DNA of 64,000 nucleotides from Fictibacillus fluitans (GTDB lineage: Bacteria > Bacillota > Bacilli > Bacillales > Fictibacillaceae), in NCBI RefSeq assembly GCF_030418125.1, contig NZ_JAUHTR010000006.1, positions 124,001 to 188,000 on the forward strand. Reading direction: 5' to 3'. Numbering within the stretch: position 1 is the stretch's first letter; every line of letters starts with the position of its first letter. The notes below the pieces were generated by a model. It saw only the letters and a program-made list of their open reading frames with translations. It made no database searches and was not told the origin of the DNA. Positions 34,252 through 43,754 of the stretch are shown here, one piece after another. Both the position numbers and the translations under genes were made by a program.

Positions 34252-35095
34252 TTAATATGGGTTTTCTGACTCTCCACTTTTTCCAGGCAAGGGATAGCAA
34301 CAATATCAGCACAGATATCATGACAATCGTTCCCCCTGGAGCTAGGTTAAGGTAATACGAAGAAATCAGGCCAAGAATCACAGCTGTCTCACCAAAAATA
34401 ACTGAAAGAACAAAGGTCTGCTTAAAGCCATTGGCAATGCGAAGGCTTGCCGCTACCGGCAGGGTCATGAGTGCAGAAACGAGAAGAATTCCCACAATCT
34501 TCATGGACGATGCAATGACGAGAGCTACCATGATAATAAACAAAAACTGTATCCACTTTCCTTTAATTCCTGACACGGCTGCCTGTTCTTCGTCGAACGA
34601 AAGCACAAAGAGTTCCTTGTACAAAAACAGGACAAATGCAAAAACGAGCAAAAGTATGAAGAAAACAGTCCAAACATCGGACTTTTTCACGGCCAGCACA
34701 CTTCCAAAAAGATAATTGAATAAATCCGTATTAAATCCATTGGCCAATGAAATAAAAATAACGCTCAGTCCAATACCCGCAGACATGATAATGGGAATTG
34801 CCAGCTCCTCATAATGTTTGTAAACCTTACGGAGCTGCTCGATTCCAATCGCTCCCCCGACTGAAAAGACCATCCCCATGTATAATGGGTTCAATCCCTG
34901 GAAAAAGCTTGAGCTTCGTCCCAGCATCAAATTAGCCGCAATTCCGGCCAGCGTAATATGAGAGAGGGCATCAGCAATCAGGGACTGTCTTCTGACAACG
35001 ATAAACACGCCTAGAACAGGGGCTAAAAGACCGATCATAATGCCTGTTAAAAACGCGTTTTGCAAAAATTCATAATGAAAAAACGGAAATGACAT
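34244..35095 (-). CDS. znuB: Zinc ABC transporter permease
   Basis: 283 residues, about eight to nine helices, family ABC-3. Conserved LSHITLAGIAANL and SALMTLPVAASLRIA segments. Preceded by GGAGGAAG and followed by overlapping zur. It pairs with the ATPase encoded 15 nt upstream for high-affinity Zn2+ import. A manganese system is possible but less likely next to zur. Confidence 0.9.
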   Translation of the reverse strand: MSFPFFHYEFLQNAFLTGIMIGLLAPVLGVFIVVRRQSLIADALSHITLAGIAANLMLGRSSSFFQGLNPLYMGMVFSVGGAIGIEQLRKVYKHYEELAIPIIMSAGIGLSVIFISLANGFNTDLFNYLFGSVLAVKKSDVWTVFFILLLVFAFVLFLYKELFVLSFDEEQAAVSGIKGKWIQFLFIIMVALVIASSMKIVGILLVSALMTLPVAASLRIANGFKQTFVLSVIFGETAVILGLISSYYLNLAPGGTIVMISVLILLLSLAWKKWRVRKPILNE

Positions 35096-35110
35096 CCAAA
35101 CTTCCTCCGG

Positions 35111-35878
35111 TTAATGATGATGTTCCAGCACATGGACATGGTGTCCATACATTTGTGAGAAACCATCTTTTGATACTTCTTTAAACTCTTTTGTATTGCC
35201 ATGAAAATGCAGCTGCTTGTTTAAACAGGCAACATGAGTTACATAGTCGGACATGACACCAACATCATGCGTAACAAGCAATAATGTAAGCCCTTTTTCC
35301 TCATTAAGGCTCTTGAGCATCTGGTAGAAGTTTGAAACAGATGCTGCGTCTACCCCTACTGTCGGTTCATCCAGTATAAGAAGCTTAGGATCGCTTACAA
35401 GAGCTCTTGCAATAAATACCCTCTGCTGCTGTCCGCCGGAAAGCTCGCCAATGTTCCGGTGAACATAATTTGTCATACCCACCGTTTCAATGGCTTCCAG
35501 TATTTTTTGTTTGTGTTTATGGTTTAAAAAACGGAACAGGCCGACCTTGCCGAACAGTCCCATCGATACCACTTCATATACGGTTGCAGGAAAAGCCGTG
35601 TTAAAACTGTTTGCCTTTTGGGAAACATAGCCGATTTCTTCCCATTTTTTAAATCGGTTGAGAGGGATTCCAAAAAAGGATACCTTTCCTGATTGAGGCT
35701 TCAGCAAACCCAGAATACATTTAATCAGTGTTGATTTTCCGGAGCCATTTGGACCGACAAGCCCCATAAATGCTCCGTTAGGTATTTCAAAATTTATGCG
35801 TTCAAGAACATACCTGTCTCCGTAATGAAAAGATAAATTTTCAATTTTCACGGCAGCTGTATTATCGTGTTTTGACAT
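35111..35878 (-). CDS. znuC: Zinc ABC transporter ATPase
   Basis: 255 residues from ATG 35878, behind TTGGAGGCG; the open frame begins at a TTG inside that site. Walker A GPNGSGKST, Q-loop, signature [16 protein letters not shown], Walker B LLILDEPTVGVD, switch His in VTHDVG. The C-terminus is His-rich (HHVHVLEHHH), plausible for metal binding. First gene of znuC-znuB-zur. No ZnuA-type binding protein gene is present in the window. Confidence 0.92.
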   Translation of the reverse strand: MSKHDNTAAVKIENLSFHYGDRYVLERINFEIPNGAFMGLVGPNGSGKSTLIKCILGLLKPQSGKVSFFGIPLNRFKKWEEIGYVSQKANSFNTAFPATVYEVVSMGLFGKVGLFRFLNHKHKQKILEAIETVGMTNYVHRNIGELSGGQQQRVFIARALVSDPKLLILDEPTVGVDAASVSNFYQMLKSLNEEKGLTLLLVTHDVGVMSDYVTHVACLNKQLHFHGNTKEFKEVSKDGFSQMYGHHVHVLEHHH

Positions 35879-35892
35879 AAGCGCCTCCAAGC

Positions 35893-35913
35893 AATAGTAA
35901 CGATTACGATTTA
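35893..35913 (-). promoter_or_regulatory. Zur box upstream of znuC
   Basis: Minus strand AAATCGTAATCGTTACTATT. This fits the Fur-family 7-1-7 inverted repeat and the Bacillus Zur consensus (TCGTAATnATTACGA) with few mismatches. It lies 15 nt upstream of the znuC start and probably lets Zur autoregulate znuCB-zur. Confidence 0.8.
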
Positions 35914-35941
35914 TATTCCTGTAAAGTATACAAGAATCATT

Positions 35942-36622
35942 CTATTTTGTAAAATTCCTCGCCTGACCACGAACGCTGCCCATCAAGTACTCATCCAGTT
36001 CCTCGTGATGCTTTAAAATGCCATCGGCCAGTAGCATCTTCTCTTCCGGGAGTGTTGTCAGTAAGGCAAGCACAAAAGCACCTGAGGCTTTTGCTGATTG
36101 TATGCCTAGCGGTGCATTCTCAACCACGATCCATTCGTTTGGACGGAATGGAAACTGTGCAAAGACCTTTTCATAAGGTTCAGGTGATGGCTTTCCCTTT
36201 TCCACATCATCACCTGTAATCACCGCATCGAAAGTTATTCCCATCTCTTCAAGCTTTTCGAGCACCTCATTTACAAATTCCTTCCTGCTTCCCGTTGCCA
36301 AACCAACCGGAATCCCGGATTGGGATAAGCTTTTCAACGCTTTTATGGTGTGTTTATAAAATCCATAATTGGAATGCTCCACAAAGTGAGCCCGCTTGTT
36401 GCGATAAATCGCTTCTTGCTGTACCAAAGGAAGCCGCAGCTCGTGAATTCTGTCCACATGAAGAATGGTCTGCATGCCTGGCATTCCTTCCAGCTCATAA
36501 AATTCGGCTGCTTCGATCACATGTCCCTGTTCGCGAAACGCGTGATGCCATGCAAGGGCATGATCGTCCATTGTATTTACCAGTACTCCATCCATATCAA
36601 AACATACGGCCTTGCCGTTCAT
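35942..36622 (-). CDS. HAD hydrolase, beta-phosphoglucomutase-like subfamily
   Basis: 226 residues from ATG 36622 (MNGKAVCFDMDGVL), about 9 nt after AAAAAAGG; the upstream in-frame ATG overlaps that site. Motifs: FDMDGVLVNT (nucleophile Asp), ATGSRKEF, KGKPSPEPY and ENAPLGIQSAKASG. Family members are beta-phosphoglucomutases or sugar-phosphate and pyrophosphate phosphatases. No maltose or trehalose phosphorylase gene is nearby, so a phosphatase is more likely. It ends just beyond the znuC promoter region. Confidence 0.85.
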   Translation of the reverse strand: MNGKAVCFDMDGVLVNTMDDHALAWHHAFREQGHVIEAAEFYELEGMPGMQTILHVDRIHELRLPLVQQEAIYRNKRAHFVEHSNYGFYKHTIKALKSLSQSGIPVGLATGSRKEFVNEVLEKLEEMGITFDAVITGDDVEKGKPSPEPYEKVFAQFPFRPNEWIVVENAPLGIQSAKASGAFVLALLTTLPEEKMLLADGILKHHEELDEYLMGSVRGQARNFTK

Positions 36623-36695
36623 ATGTATCATCCTTTTTTTCCCAACGCCAATCTCCTGATAAAAAGAAGAAGTAGTCAAAAGATTGCCATTGCGT

Positions 36696-36701
36696 TATAA
36701 T
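36696..36701 (+). promoter_or_regulatory. Possible -10 element of the NCS2 permease gene
   Basis: Perfect TATAAT, 70 nt before the start. Upstream TAGTCA is a poor -35. No guanine-type riboswitch is visible in the leader. Confidence 0.4.
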
Positions 36702-36771
36702 TTTAAATTGGCAGCCTGACATTACAGGATGCCGGGTGGGCGAGGGATAAGTAAATAAAGAAGGGAAACAC

Positions 36772-38055
36772 TTGAATTTATCCAGATTTTTTGAAGTAGA
36801 ACGGCACCACAGTACAGTGAAAAGGGAAATATTGGCGGGGGTGACATCTTTTTTTACGATCGCTTATATCATTATCGTTAACCCGCTGATACTGGCTGAC
36901 GCCGGCATGCCCTATTACGGTGTACTGCTGGCTACTATTCTGACATCGGTTGCCGGATGTTTCTTTATGGGGTTTTATGCAAATGCCCCAATCATATTGA
37001 CTCCCGGAATGGGCGTCAATGCTTTTTTCACCTATACCATTATACAGGGTATGGGACTGTCCTGGAGAGAAGCACTCGCTGCCGTCATTATCTCGGGCAT
37101 TTTGTTTCTTATCATTGCTTCAACAAAGCTTAAAGATATTTTGTCAGAAAGCATTCCTGCTTCCTTAAAGCATAGCATAACTGTAGGAATAGGTTTATTC
37201 CTGGCTTTTATCGGACTTCAAAAAGGCGGTATTATTGAAGCGAGCACAACCACGTTTGTGAAGCTCGGACATTTAAGCCACCCCACAACCTTGCTGACCA
37301 TCGTTGGGCTGATTATTACTCTCTTTCTTTTTTCAAGAAACATAAAAGGCAGCTTCCTGATCGGTATTGCGGTTACCTGTCTGATCGGCTATGCCACAGG
37401 GTGGGCGCACGGAGCAGAAGATACACATGCCAAAATGGAACTTGCTCCGTTTATGCAGCTCTTTTTCGGAGCCGATTTTAAAGGGATGCTGAGCCTTCCC
37501 TTTTGGATCGCCACATTTTCACTAACAATGATTGTTACGTTTGAAAATATGGGGCTTTTACACGGGCTTCTTCCCGATCAAAAAAAGTTTCCAAAAGCCT
37601 TTCAGGCAAATGCTGTCACTTCCCTTATCTCGGGAATTTTTGGAACAAGCCCAACCATTTCAACGGTGGAAAGTGCTGCCGGGATTTCAGAAGGCGGACG
37701 AACCGGGCTGACAAGTGTGGTAACCGGAACCCTGTTTTTTGCTTCCATTGCTGTCACACCGTTTTTAAGTATGATTCCGGATGGTGCAATTGCGCCTGTG
37801 CTCATCATCATTGGAGGATTAATGGTTCAAAACATACAGCACATCCCTCTGTCAGATTTCACAGAAGGTTTTCCTGCATTTTTGATCATTGCACTCATTC
37901 CGCTTACTTACAGTATTGTGGATGGACTGGCATTCGGTTTCATCGCTTACCCCATATTAAAAATGGCAGTCGGACAAAGAAAGCAAATACCGGCCCCGAT
38001 GTACATTATCGCACTATTGTTCTTAATTAACTTTGTCTTTCATTCTTTTATATAA
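36772..38055 (+). CDS. NCS2/AzgA-family nucleobase permease
   Basis: 427 residues, about 12-14 helices, TTG start behind GAAGGG. Family signatures: EILAGVTSFFTIAYIIIVNP, LTPGMGVNAFFTYT, FGTSPTISTVESAAGISEGG (substrate region) and the IALIPLTYSIVDGLAFG end. AzgA members import adenine, guanine or hypoxanthine with protons (PbuG/PbuO/YtiP in B. subtilis). The substrate cannot be chosen from sequence alone. Confidence 0.88.
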   Translation: MNLSRFFEVERHHSTVKREILAGVTSFFTIAYIIIVNPLILADAGMPYYGVLLATILTSVAGCFFMGFYANAPIILTPGMGVNAFFTYTIIQGMGLSWREALAAVIISGILFLIIASTKLKDILSESIPASLKHSITVGIGLFLAFIGLQKGGIIEASTTTFVKLGHLSHPTTLLTIVGLIITLFLFSRNIKGSFLIGIAVTCLIGYATGWAHGAEDTHAKMELAPFMQLFFGADFKGMLSLPFWIATFSLTMIVTFENMGLLHGLLPDQKKFPKAFQANAVTSLISGIFGTSPTISTVESAAGISEGGRTGLTSVVTGTLFFASIAVTPFLSMIPDGAIAPVLIIIGGLMVQNIQHIPLSDFTEGFPAFLIIALIPLTYSIVDGLAFGFIAYPILKMAVGQRKQIPAPMYIIALLFLINFVFHSFI

Positions 38056-38065
38056 AAAATCACCC

Positions 38066-38092
38066 AAAAAGCCGGTTTATACGGCTTTTTTC
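38066..38092 (+). terminator. Terminator after the permease gene
   Basis: Stem AAAAAGCCG / CGGCTTTTT followed by T residues. Confidence 0.88.
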
Positions 38093-38144
38093 TGTTCACT
38101 TTTTTTCCGCTCCTTCATAGGATAGGGTGACAGGAGGGGATTTC

Positions 38145-38405
38145 ATGAATCCGATCATGGTTCATATGATCAACAACAAGCTGAATCAGCTTACTGCACA
38201 AGAACTCGTCAGCCTGGCCGCGCAGCATCAGTTTCCCGTTTCAATGCAGGAAGCCACTCAGGTGGTGAACATACTAAGAAGATATAACATAAACATAATG
38301 AATGCTGCACAACGCGAAGAAATTATTCAAGCCATAGCCCATGAAGTCAACCGCGAAAAAGCAGCAACCATCCAATACTTAATCAACAATTATTTAAACC
38401 GATAA
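38145..38405 (+). CDS. yqfT: DUF2624 protein, YqfT-like
   Basis: 86 residues from ATG 38145 behind AGGAGGGG. Short helical protein (TAQELVSLAAQHQFPVSMQE, then VNREKAATIQYLINNYL). Matches YqfT by size and by its position next to nfo. Function unknown. Confidence 0.82.
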   Translation: MNPIMVHMINNKLNQLTAQELVSLAAQHQFPVSMQEATQVVNILRRYNINIMNAAQREEIIQAIAHEVNREKAATIQYLINNYLNR

Positions 38406-38462
38406 AAAAGAGACGGATATGGACTGCACTTTTCGTGCAGTTCACCTCCGACTCTTTTTTTG
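38404..38462. terminator. Bidirectional terminator between yqfT and nfo
   Basis: Inner hairpin ACTGCAC/GTGCAGT (38423-38441) enclosed by an outer AAAAGAG/CTCTTTT stem, with A and T runs at the two ends. Confidence 0.75.
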
Positions 38463-38465
38463 TTC

Positions 38466-39359
38466 TTATACCGTTAATAGCTGTTCCTGAAGAGTAGGAA
38501 CAAACTCTTTATTTTTCAGCATCTCGATCTCCAATTGATATGGAGGCTTTTTGTTGTTCTTATCGGTCCCAACATAAGGGGTTTCCAAAATTTTAGGGAT
38601 GGCTTCCAACTGCGGATGATGAACAATATAGTTCAAGGCCTTAAATCCAATTTTCCCAAAACCGATGTTTTCGTGACGGTCTTTGCCCGCCCCGCATTCG
38701 TTTTTGCTGTCATTGATATGAAGAACCTTCAACCGGTCAATCCCGATAATTTTATCAAAAGAATTGAGCACGCCATCAAAATCATTGATAATATCATAGC
38801 CTGAATCATGTGTATGGCAAGTATCAAAGCAGATGGACAGCTTGTCATTTTTATGCACTCCATCAATAATGGCTGCAAGCTCCTCAAAGGTTCGCCCGCA
38901 CTCTGAGCCTTTTCCTGCCATCGTTTCAAGTGCAATCTGCACCGTTTGCTCTATTGTCAGTACTTCATTTAGGCCTTCAATAATCTTCTTGATTCCCTCT
39001 TCGGTCCCGGCACCCACATGAGCACCCGGGTGAAGAACGATCTGCTTTCCGCCGATTGCCGCAGTCCGTTCAATTTCCGAACGCAGGAAGTCTACTCCAA
39101 GCTGGAACGTTTCCGGCTTTATCGAATTTCCGATATTAATGATGTATGGTGCGTGAACCACCAGCTCAGTCATGCCGTTTTCCTGCATGTGCTTGATCCC
39201 CGCTTCAATGTTAAGATCCTCGATCTTTTTTCTGCGCGTGTTTTGAGGTGCTCCGGTATACACCATAAAGGTGTTTGCTCCGTAGGAAGCTGCTTCCTCA
39301 CTTGCGCCAAGCAGCATTTTTTTGCCGCTCATTGATACATGTGATCCTAGTTTTAGCAT
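38466..39359 (-). CDS. nfo: Deoxyribonuclease IV (AP endonuclease)
   Basis: 297 residues, TIM barrel with three zinc ions. Ligand motifs [65 protein letters not shown] and ILETPY are intact. It cuts DNA 5' to abasic sites. In B. subtilis nfo (yqfS) protects spore DNA on germination. It follows cshB by 29 nt and has ribosome site AAGGAG. Confidence 0.96.
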   Translation of the reverse strand: MLKLGSHVSMSGKKMLLGASEEAASYGANTFMVYTGAPQNTRRKKIEDLNIEAGIKHMQENGMTELVVHAPYIINIGNSIKPETFQLGVDFLRSEIERTAAIGGKQIVLHPGAHVGAGTEEGIKKIIEGLNEVLTIEQTVQIALETMAGKGSECGRTFEELAAIIDGVHKNDKLSICFDTCHTHDSGYDIINDFDGVLNSFDKIIGIDRLKVLHINDSKNECGAGKDRHENIGFGKIGFKALNYIVHHPQLEAIPKILETPYVGTDKNNKKPPYQLEIEMLKNKEFVPTLQEQLLTV

Positions 39360-39388
39360 AGCTTGTTTCTCCTTCTCTAACCGGTATG

Positions 39389-40675
39389 TTACCTTTTATT
39401 GCGGTTCTGCCTTTTTTCTATTTTTCGTTTTTCTTCAGCTATCTTTTTCTTATAGCCAGGTTTCACTTTTTTCGGTTTCGAAAGGCTGACTCCGGACTTT
39501 CCTTTTGGAACAGCCGCTTTTTTTACACGAACCTGAGCTTCAACCCATTCCCCGTTTTTAAGTTCTTCCTGAACAAAGTGAATGTTTCGGCTTTGCAGTT
39601 TTTGGATGGCCAATTGGTCGGATGGTTCATAAATTGTGGCCGCAATACCGGACATTCCCGCACGTCCGGTTCTGCCTGTACGGTGAATATAATAATCCAA
39701 ATCAGTTGGCAGCTCAAAATTAATGATATGGCTGATGCCTTTAATATCAATTCCTCGTGCGGCAAGGTCTGTCGCAACTACATATTGGAACTCGGCTTTT
39801 TGCACGCGTTTCATAATGCTTTTTCGTTCGCGTGGAGGCACATCCCCATGTATGCGTTCAACGTTCAATCCCTCTGCAAGCATGGCCTCCGCTACCTCGT
39901 CCGCTGTTCTTTTCGTATTGACAAAAATTAAGCAAAGATAAGGGTTGTAGGCCTTGGCCACTTCAATCAATGTTTTCTTTTTATCCCTGTGCTTCAACGG
40001 AATTAACACATGCTTGATTTCTTTAGCGGTCACGTGTTCCGGGCTTACATGAACATGACGGGGGTTATTCATGTACTTCTTAAGGAATGGCTGCAGCTTT
40101 TCAGGTATGGTCGCAGAAAAAACGAGCATTTGAATTTCATTTGCCATACGTGAGGCAACCTGATCAACATCTTCAATAAAGCCCATGTCAAGCATCTGAT
40201 CAGCTTCATCCACAATCAAAGTAGTGGCCGAAAAAATGCTGATTCCTTCGTTTTTCACAAGATCCTTAATGCGGCCCGGTGTTCCAATAATCAAATGGGG
40301 TGCATTCTTCAGACGGTCTGCCATACGTTTTCGGTCTGTTCCGCCGACAACGGTCTTTGCACGAACTTGTTGATCTTCCGGAAAATAAGGAACCAGCTTT
40401 TCGTATTCATCAAAAATCTGCTGTGCCAGTTCCCTTGTTGGCGCTGTAATAACAGCCTGAATTTCATTTCTTTCCGGATCAATCTTGCTCAGAACCGGAA
40501 GCAAAAAAGCAAGGGTTTTCCCTGACCCGGTCTGTGACTGGCCAATGATATCCTGGCCGTTCAATATTCCGGGAACAACCCGTTCCTGAATATCGGTTGG
40601 TTTTTTAAATCCTTGTTCTGTCATTGCGTTTAATAAAAATGGTTTTATATTTAAACGGTCAAACGCTGTTTTCAT
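39389..40675 (-). CDS. cshB: DEAD-box RNA helicase CshB
   Basis: 428 residues. All motifs present: Q motif (GFKKPTDIQ), [33 protein letters not shown], then DLAARGIDI and [11 protein letters not shown] Lys/Arg-rich tail (about 385-428) should bind RNA, as in cold-induced CshB of B. subtilis. Position upstream of nfo and divergent from yqfQ matches. A TATAAT lies 44 nt upstream of the start. Confidence 0.94.
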   Translation of the reverse strand: MKTAFDRLNIKPFLLNAMTEQGFKKPTDIQERVVPGILNGQDIIGQSQTGSGKTLAFLLPVLSKIDPERNEIQAVITAPTRELAQQIFDEYEKLVPYFPEDQQVRAKTVVGGTDRKRMADRLKNAPHLIIGTPGRIKDLVKNEGISIFSATTLIVDEADQMLDMGFIEDVDQVASRMANEIQMLVFSATIPEKLQPFLKKYMNNPRHVHVSPEHVTAKEIKHVLIPLKHRDKKKTLIEVAKAYNPYLCLIFVNTKRTADEVAEAMLAEGLNVERIHGDVPPRERKSIMKRVQKAEFQYVVATDLAARGIDIKGISHIINFELPTDLDYYIHRTGRTGRAGMSGIAATIYEPSDQLAIQKLQSRNIHFVQEELKNGEWVEAQVRVKKAAVPKGKSGVSLSKPKKVKPGYKKKIAEEKRKIEKRQNRNKR

Positions 40676-40719
40676 TTTTCATCACCTGACTTTATACATT
40701 TGTAGTATCTACTTTTAGT

Positions 40720-40725
40720 ATTATA
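40720..40725 (-). promoter_or_regulatory. Possible -10 element of cshB
   Basis: Perfect TATAAT on the minus strand, 44 nt before cshB; at 17 bp the -35 would be TGGCTA, a weak match. Confidence 0.45.
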
Positions 40726-40853
40726 GAGGAAGTCTCCGGATTTAGCCATGAAGAATAGGAAATCCGCCTAATAGCATGACATCCGCACACCTCCCGGCCC
40801 TCCATTTCATATCTTTAAGGGAAGGGTATTTTTTTGAAGGGAGGGTCAAAACC

Positions 40854-41531
40854 ATGTATCCATTTCCCCCTAGAGGTCCTCAGAGCGGACGAACGCCTCA
40901 TGCAAATGTGCCGCCCGGACAACGATTCGCTCCTCCTGGCGGCATGCGGTCCATGCCGGGCCTTGGCGGCGCGGCCAGATCACCATTGAACATGCTGACC
41001 ATGGTGGAAAATGTTCAAAAAATGCTGCAAGTGGCTGAAACAATGGGCCCAATGGTTAAACAGTACGGGCCGATGGTTAAAAATCTGCCCGATATGATGA
41101 AATCACTGAAGGAATTCAGAGATACGACGAATAAAGCCTTTAAAGAAAAAAAGGAAGCAAGAGAAGAAGCCAAAGCTCAAAAGGAAGCCACTGTCCAAGT
41201 CCAGCCAGAACCACGCACCAAAAAGAAAGAAAAGCCTGCTGCACAAACCAAAAAGACAACGAAACCTCAGCAAAAGTCCCAGTCCAAAACACCTGCCCAA
41301 ATCCCGGTAAACAGTGAATGGCTGGATGAAAGCAGTTTTCCTTATGATCTGCCTGTAAATGGAGAGAGCTCAAGCTTTCCGTATGATATCCCTGAAGGAA
41401 CACCGGAAGACGCTAAAATCATCATCGGTCCAGCTGCGGCTCCAAAAGTAAAAAACATCCAGGCTCCGCCAAAAGCGCTGAAAAAAGGACCGGTCAAAAA
41501 GCTTCAGCCTGCACCAAAGCTGTTTATCTAA
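40854..41531 (+). CDS. yqfQ: YqfQ/VrrA-family low-complexity protein
   Basis: 225 residues from ATG 40854 (MYPFPPRGPQ), behind GGGAGGG; the frame from 40776 has no ribosome site. Pro/Gly/Arg-rich N-terminus, helical core (LNMLTMVENVQKMLQVAETM, repeated GPMVK), long Lys/Glu/Gln coiled region, and two imperfect repeats (SSFPYDLPVNGE, SSFPYDIPEGT). It matches the VrrA/YqfQ family by order and by location upstream of ispH. Function unknown; a spore or surface role has been suggested for the family. Confidence 0.82.
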   Translation: MYPFPPRGPQSGRTPHANVPPGQRFAPPGGMRSMPGLGGAARSPLNMLTMVENVQKMLQVAETMGPMVKQYGPMVKNLPDMMKSLKEFRDTTNKAFKEKKEAREEAKAQKEATVQVQPEPRTKKKEKPAAQTKKTTKPQQKSQSKTPAQIPVNSEWLDESSFPYDLPVNGESSSFPYDIPEGTPEDAKIIIGPAAAPKVKNIQAPPKALKKGPVKKLQPAPKLFI

Positions 41532-41549
41532 CGGTGCAAGGCCCCTTCA

Positions 41550-41578
41550 TTGTTTTCTGATACGCTCTCCTTTATAAT
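41550..41578 (+). promoter_or_regulatory. Sigma-A promoter of ispH
   Basis: TTGTTT, 17-bp spacer, perfect TATAAT, 73 nt before the ispH start. Confidence 0.72.
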
Positions 41579-41651
41579 GGTATAAGGTGTTCAGGATGAT
41601 CTAAATGACACTGAATATCCTACTTTTACGTTGTATAAGGGAGAGATGTAC

Positions 41652-42593
41652 ATGAAGGTAGTTAGAATATCTCCTCGAGGTTATTGCTATGGCGTAGTTG
41701 ATGCCATGGTTTTAGCAAGACAGGCGGCCAAAGACCCATCATTGCCCCGTCCTATTTATATTCTGGGCATGATTGTTCATAATAAACATGTAACTGACGC
41801 TTTTGAAGAAGAGGGAATTATTACGTTGGACGGTAAAAGCCGTCTGGATATTATCCGCAACATTGAATCGGGCACTGTGATTTATACCGCTCATGGTGTG
41901 TCACCCGAAGTTCGGCGCATCGCCCATGAAAAAGGGCTGATGGAAATTGACGCAACCTGCCCGGATGTCACAAAAACCCATGACTTGATCCGTGAAAAAG
42001 AACAAGAAGGATATGAAGTGATCTATATCGGTAAGAAAGGCCACCCTGAACCTGAAGGTGCCATCGGTATAGCTCCGCATGCAGTTCACCTGATTGAAAA
42101 TGTGCAGGACATTCAAAACTTGCAAATTGACAACAAGAAAATTCTGATCACCAACCAAACAACCATGAGCCAGTGGGATGTGGCCGAAATTATTAAACAG
42201 CTTCTTGTAAAATATCCCGAAGCAGAGGTTCACAAAGAGATTTGCCTGGCCACTCAAGTCCGTCAGGAAGCCGTTGCTGAGCAGGCAAAGGAATGTGACC
42301 TTGTTCTTGTTGTTGGTGATCCTAAAAGCAATAATTCCAACAGACTTGCACAAGTTTCGCAGGAAATCGCAGGAACGACAGCATACCGAATCGCGGATGT
42401 GACTGAAATTAAGCTGGATTGGCTTAAAGGTGTGAAAACGCTCGGCATTACTTCAGGAGCTTCCACCCCAACCCCGATTACTAAGGAAGTCATTTCTTTC
42501 CTCGAGCAGTATGACGAGTTGGATCCTTCAACATGGGAAAACGAACGAAAAGTAAGTTTGGCGAAGATCTTGCCAAAAGTAAAAGCAAAATAA
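41652..42593 (+). CDS. ispH: 4-hydroxy-3-methylbut-2-enyl diphosphate reductase
   Basis: 313 residues. ATG 41652 lies 6 nt after GGGAGAG; the in-frame ATG at 41646 abuts it. 4Fe-4S cysteines in [17 protein letters not shown] and [10 protein letters not shown], with HGVSPEV and IVHNKHV substrate histidines and [11 protein letters not shown]. Last step of the MEP pathway (HMBPP to IPP and DMAPP). Partner of IspG in the same window. Confidence 0.96.
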   Translation: MKVVRISPRGYCYGVVDAMVLARQAAKDPSLPRPIYILGMIVHNKHVTDAFEEEGIITLDGKSRLDIIRNIESGTVIYTAHGVSPEVRRIAHEKGLMEIDATCPDVTKTHDLIREKEQEGYEVIYIGKKGHPEPEGAIGIAPHAVHLIENVQDIQNLQIDNKKILITNQTTMSQWDVAEIIKQLLVKYPEAEVHKEICLATQVRQEAVAEQAKECDLVLVVGDPKSNNSNRLAQVSQEIAGTTAYRIADVTEIKLDWLKGVKTLGITSGASTPTPITKEVISFLEQYDELDPSTWENERKVSLAKILPKVKAK

Positions 42594-42632
42594 AAAAAGT
42601 CTGGTTCAATTTTATGAACCAGACTTTTTTGT
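42593..42632. terminator. Bidirectional terminator between ispH and yqfO
   Basis: 13-bp stem AAAGTCTGGTTCA and its complement (42596-42627), A/T runs on both sides, between convergent genes. Confidence 0.9.
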
Positions 42633-43754
42633 TTAGAAAAAGAGAAACGGATCCGTATGAACCTCTGAAGAGATAACTTCTGTTGAATATCCCTTTTTCG
42701 CAAGGCTTTCTAACAGATAATCCCGAAGACCTTTCTTCATGATCTTCTCCACATTATGGCCCGGGTCCACAATGGAAAGCCCCGCTGCCTGGGCATCATG
42801 CGCATTGTGATAATACATATCACCGGTTACAAGAACATCCGCCCCTTTCATCACCGCGGAGGAAATGAATTTATTTCCGTCCCCGCCGACAACTGCTACC
42901 TTCTGCACTTTTTTATTGTTCCCTTTCACTGCACGGAGCGAGGGAACGTCGAGTGTTTTTTTGACATGGCTGATAAACGCTTCAAACTCCATTGGTTCTT
43001 TCAGCATTCCGATTTTGCCGATTCCCAAAGTCTCACCTTCGTTTTTCAGTTCGTACAAATCATAAGCCACTTCTTCATAAGGATGAGCCTGAACCATGGC
43101 TGCAACCACCTGGTTGATTCTTTCTTCCGGAACAACCGTTTCGATTTTAACCTCGCTGACTGACTCGAGCCTGCCTTTTGCTCCAATGAAAGGGTCAGTT
43201 CCTTCCAGAGGCATAAACGTGCCTTCTCCAGGAGTGTTAAAAGTACAGTGGCTGTACTTCCCGATATGCCCCGCTCCTTCAGCAGCCAGTGCATCTCTCA
43301 CTTTTGTGCTTTGCTGTTCCGGAACATAAACAGCCAGCTTGTACAGCCGTTTCGTCACGGTAGTTTTAAGCACTTTAGTACCTTGAAGTCCCATCGCGCT
43401 TGCCAGCCAGTCATTCACCCCGCCCTTGGCAACATCAAGGTTGGTATGTGCAGCGTAAACGGCTATATCATGCTTAATCAGTTTTTCAATAATCCTTCCC
43501 TGTGAAGTGGAAAGATCAACTTTTTTTAATGGTCGGTAAATCATTGGGTGGTGGGCAATAATAAGCTGCACTTCTGATGCAATTGCTTCATCCACCACTT
43601 CTTCCAGTACATCAAGTGCAATCATTACCTTTTTGACCGGTTGGTTAAGGTTACCAACCTGCAAACCAATCGGATCCCCTTCTTCAGCCAATTGCTTGGG
43701 AGCGAGGACATGCAAGTCTGAAATAATCGTTTGTCCGTTTGCATATTTACTCAT
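42633..43754 (-). CDS. yqfO: Nif3-like dinuclear metal centre protein (DUF34)
   Basis: 373 residues, long Bacillus form with an inserted PII-like domain (about 130-230). Metal ligands in LIIAHHPMIYRPLKK, AAHTNLDVAKGG, VTGDMYYHNAHDA and VDPGHNVEK. Cytosolic, forms toroidal hexamers in known structures; a GTP cyclohydrolase-like or metal-handling role is proposed. Overlaps trmK by 4 nt. Confidence 0.92.
   Translation of the reverse strand: MSKYANGQTIISDLHVLAPKQLAEEGDPIGLQVGNLNQPVKKVMIALDVLEEVVDEAIASEVQLIIAHHPMIYRPLKKVDLSTSQGRIIEKLIKHDIAVYAAHTNLDVAKGGVNDWLASAMGLQGTKVLKTTVTKRLYKLAVYVPEQQSTKVRDALAAEGAGHIGKYSHCTFNTPGEGTFMPLEGTDPFIGAKGRLESVSEVKIETVVPEERINQVVAAMVQAHPYEEVAYDLYELKNEGETLGIGKIGMLKEPMEFEAFISHVKKTLDVPSLRAVKGNNKKVQKVAVVGGDGNKFISSAVMKGADVLVTGDMYYHNAHDAQAAGLSIVDPGHNVEKIMKKGLRDYLLESLAKKGYSTEVISSEVHTDPFLFF

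Noticed and set aside
36702-36771. Possible purine riboswitch ahead of the NCS2 permease
   Set aside because: The leader is too short and lacks the conserved purine-aptamer core.
41103-41403. Minus-strand frames in yqfQ and tandem-repeat structure
   Set aside because: Result from low-complexity Lys/Glu/Gln coding sequence; no separate gene.
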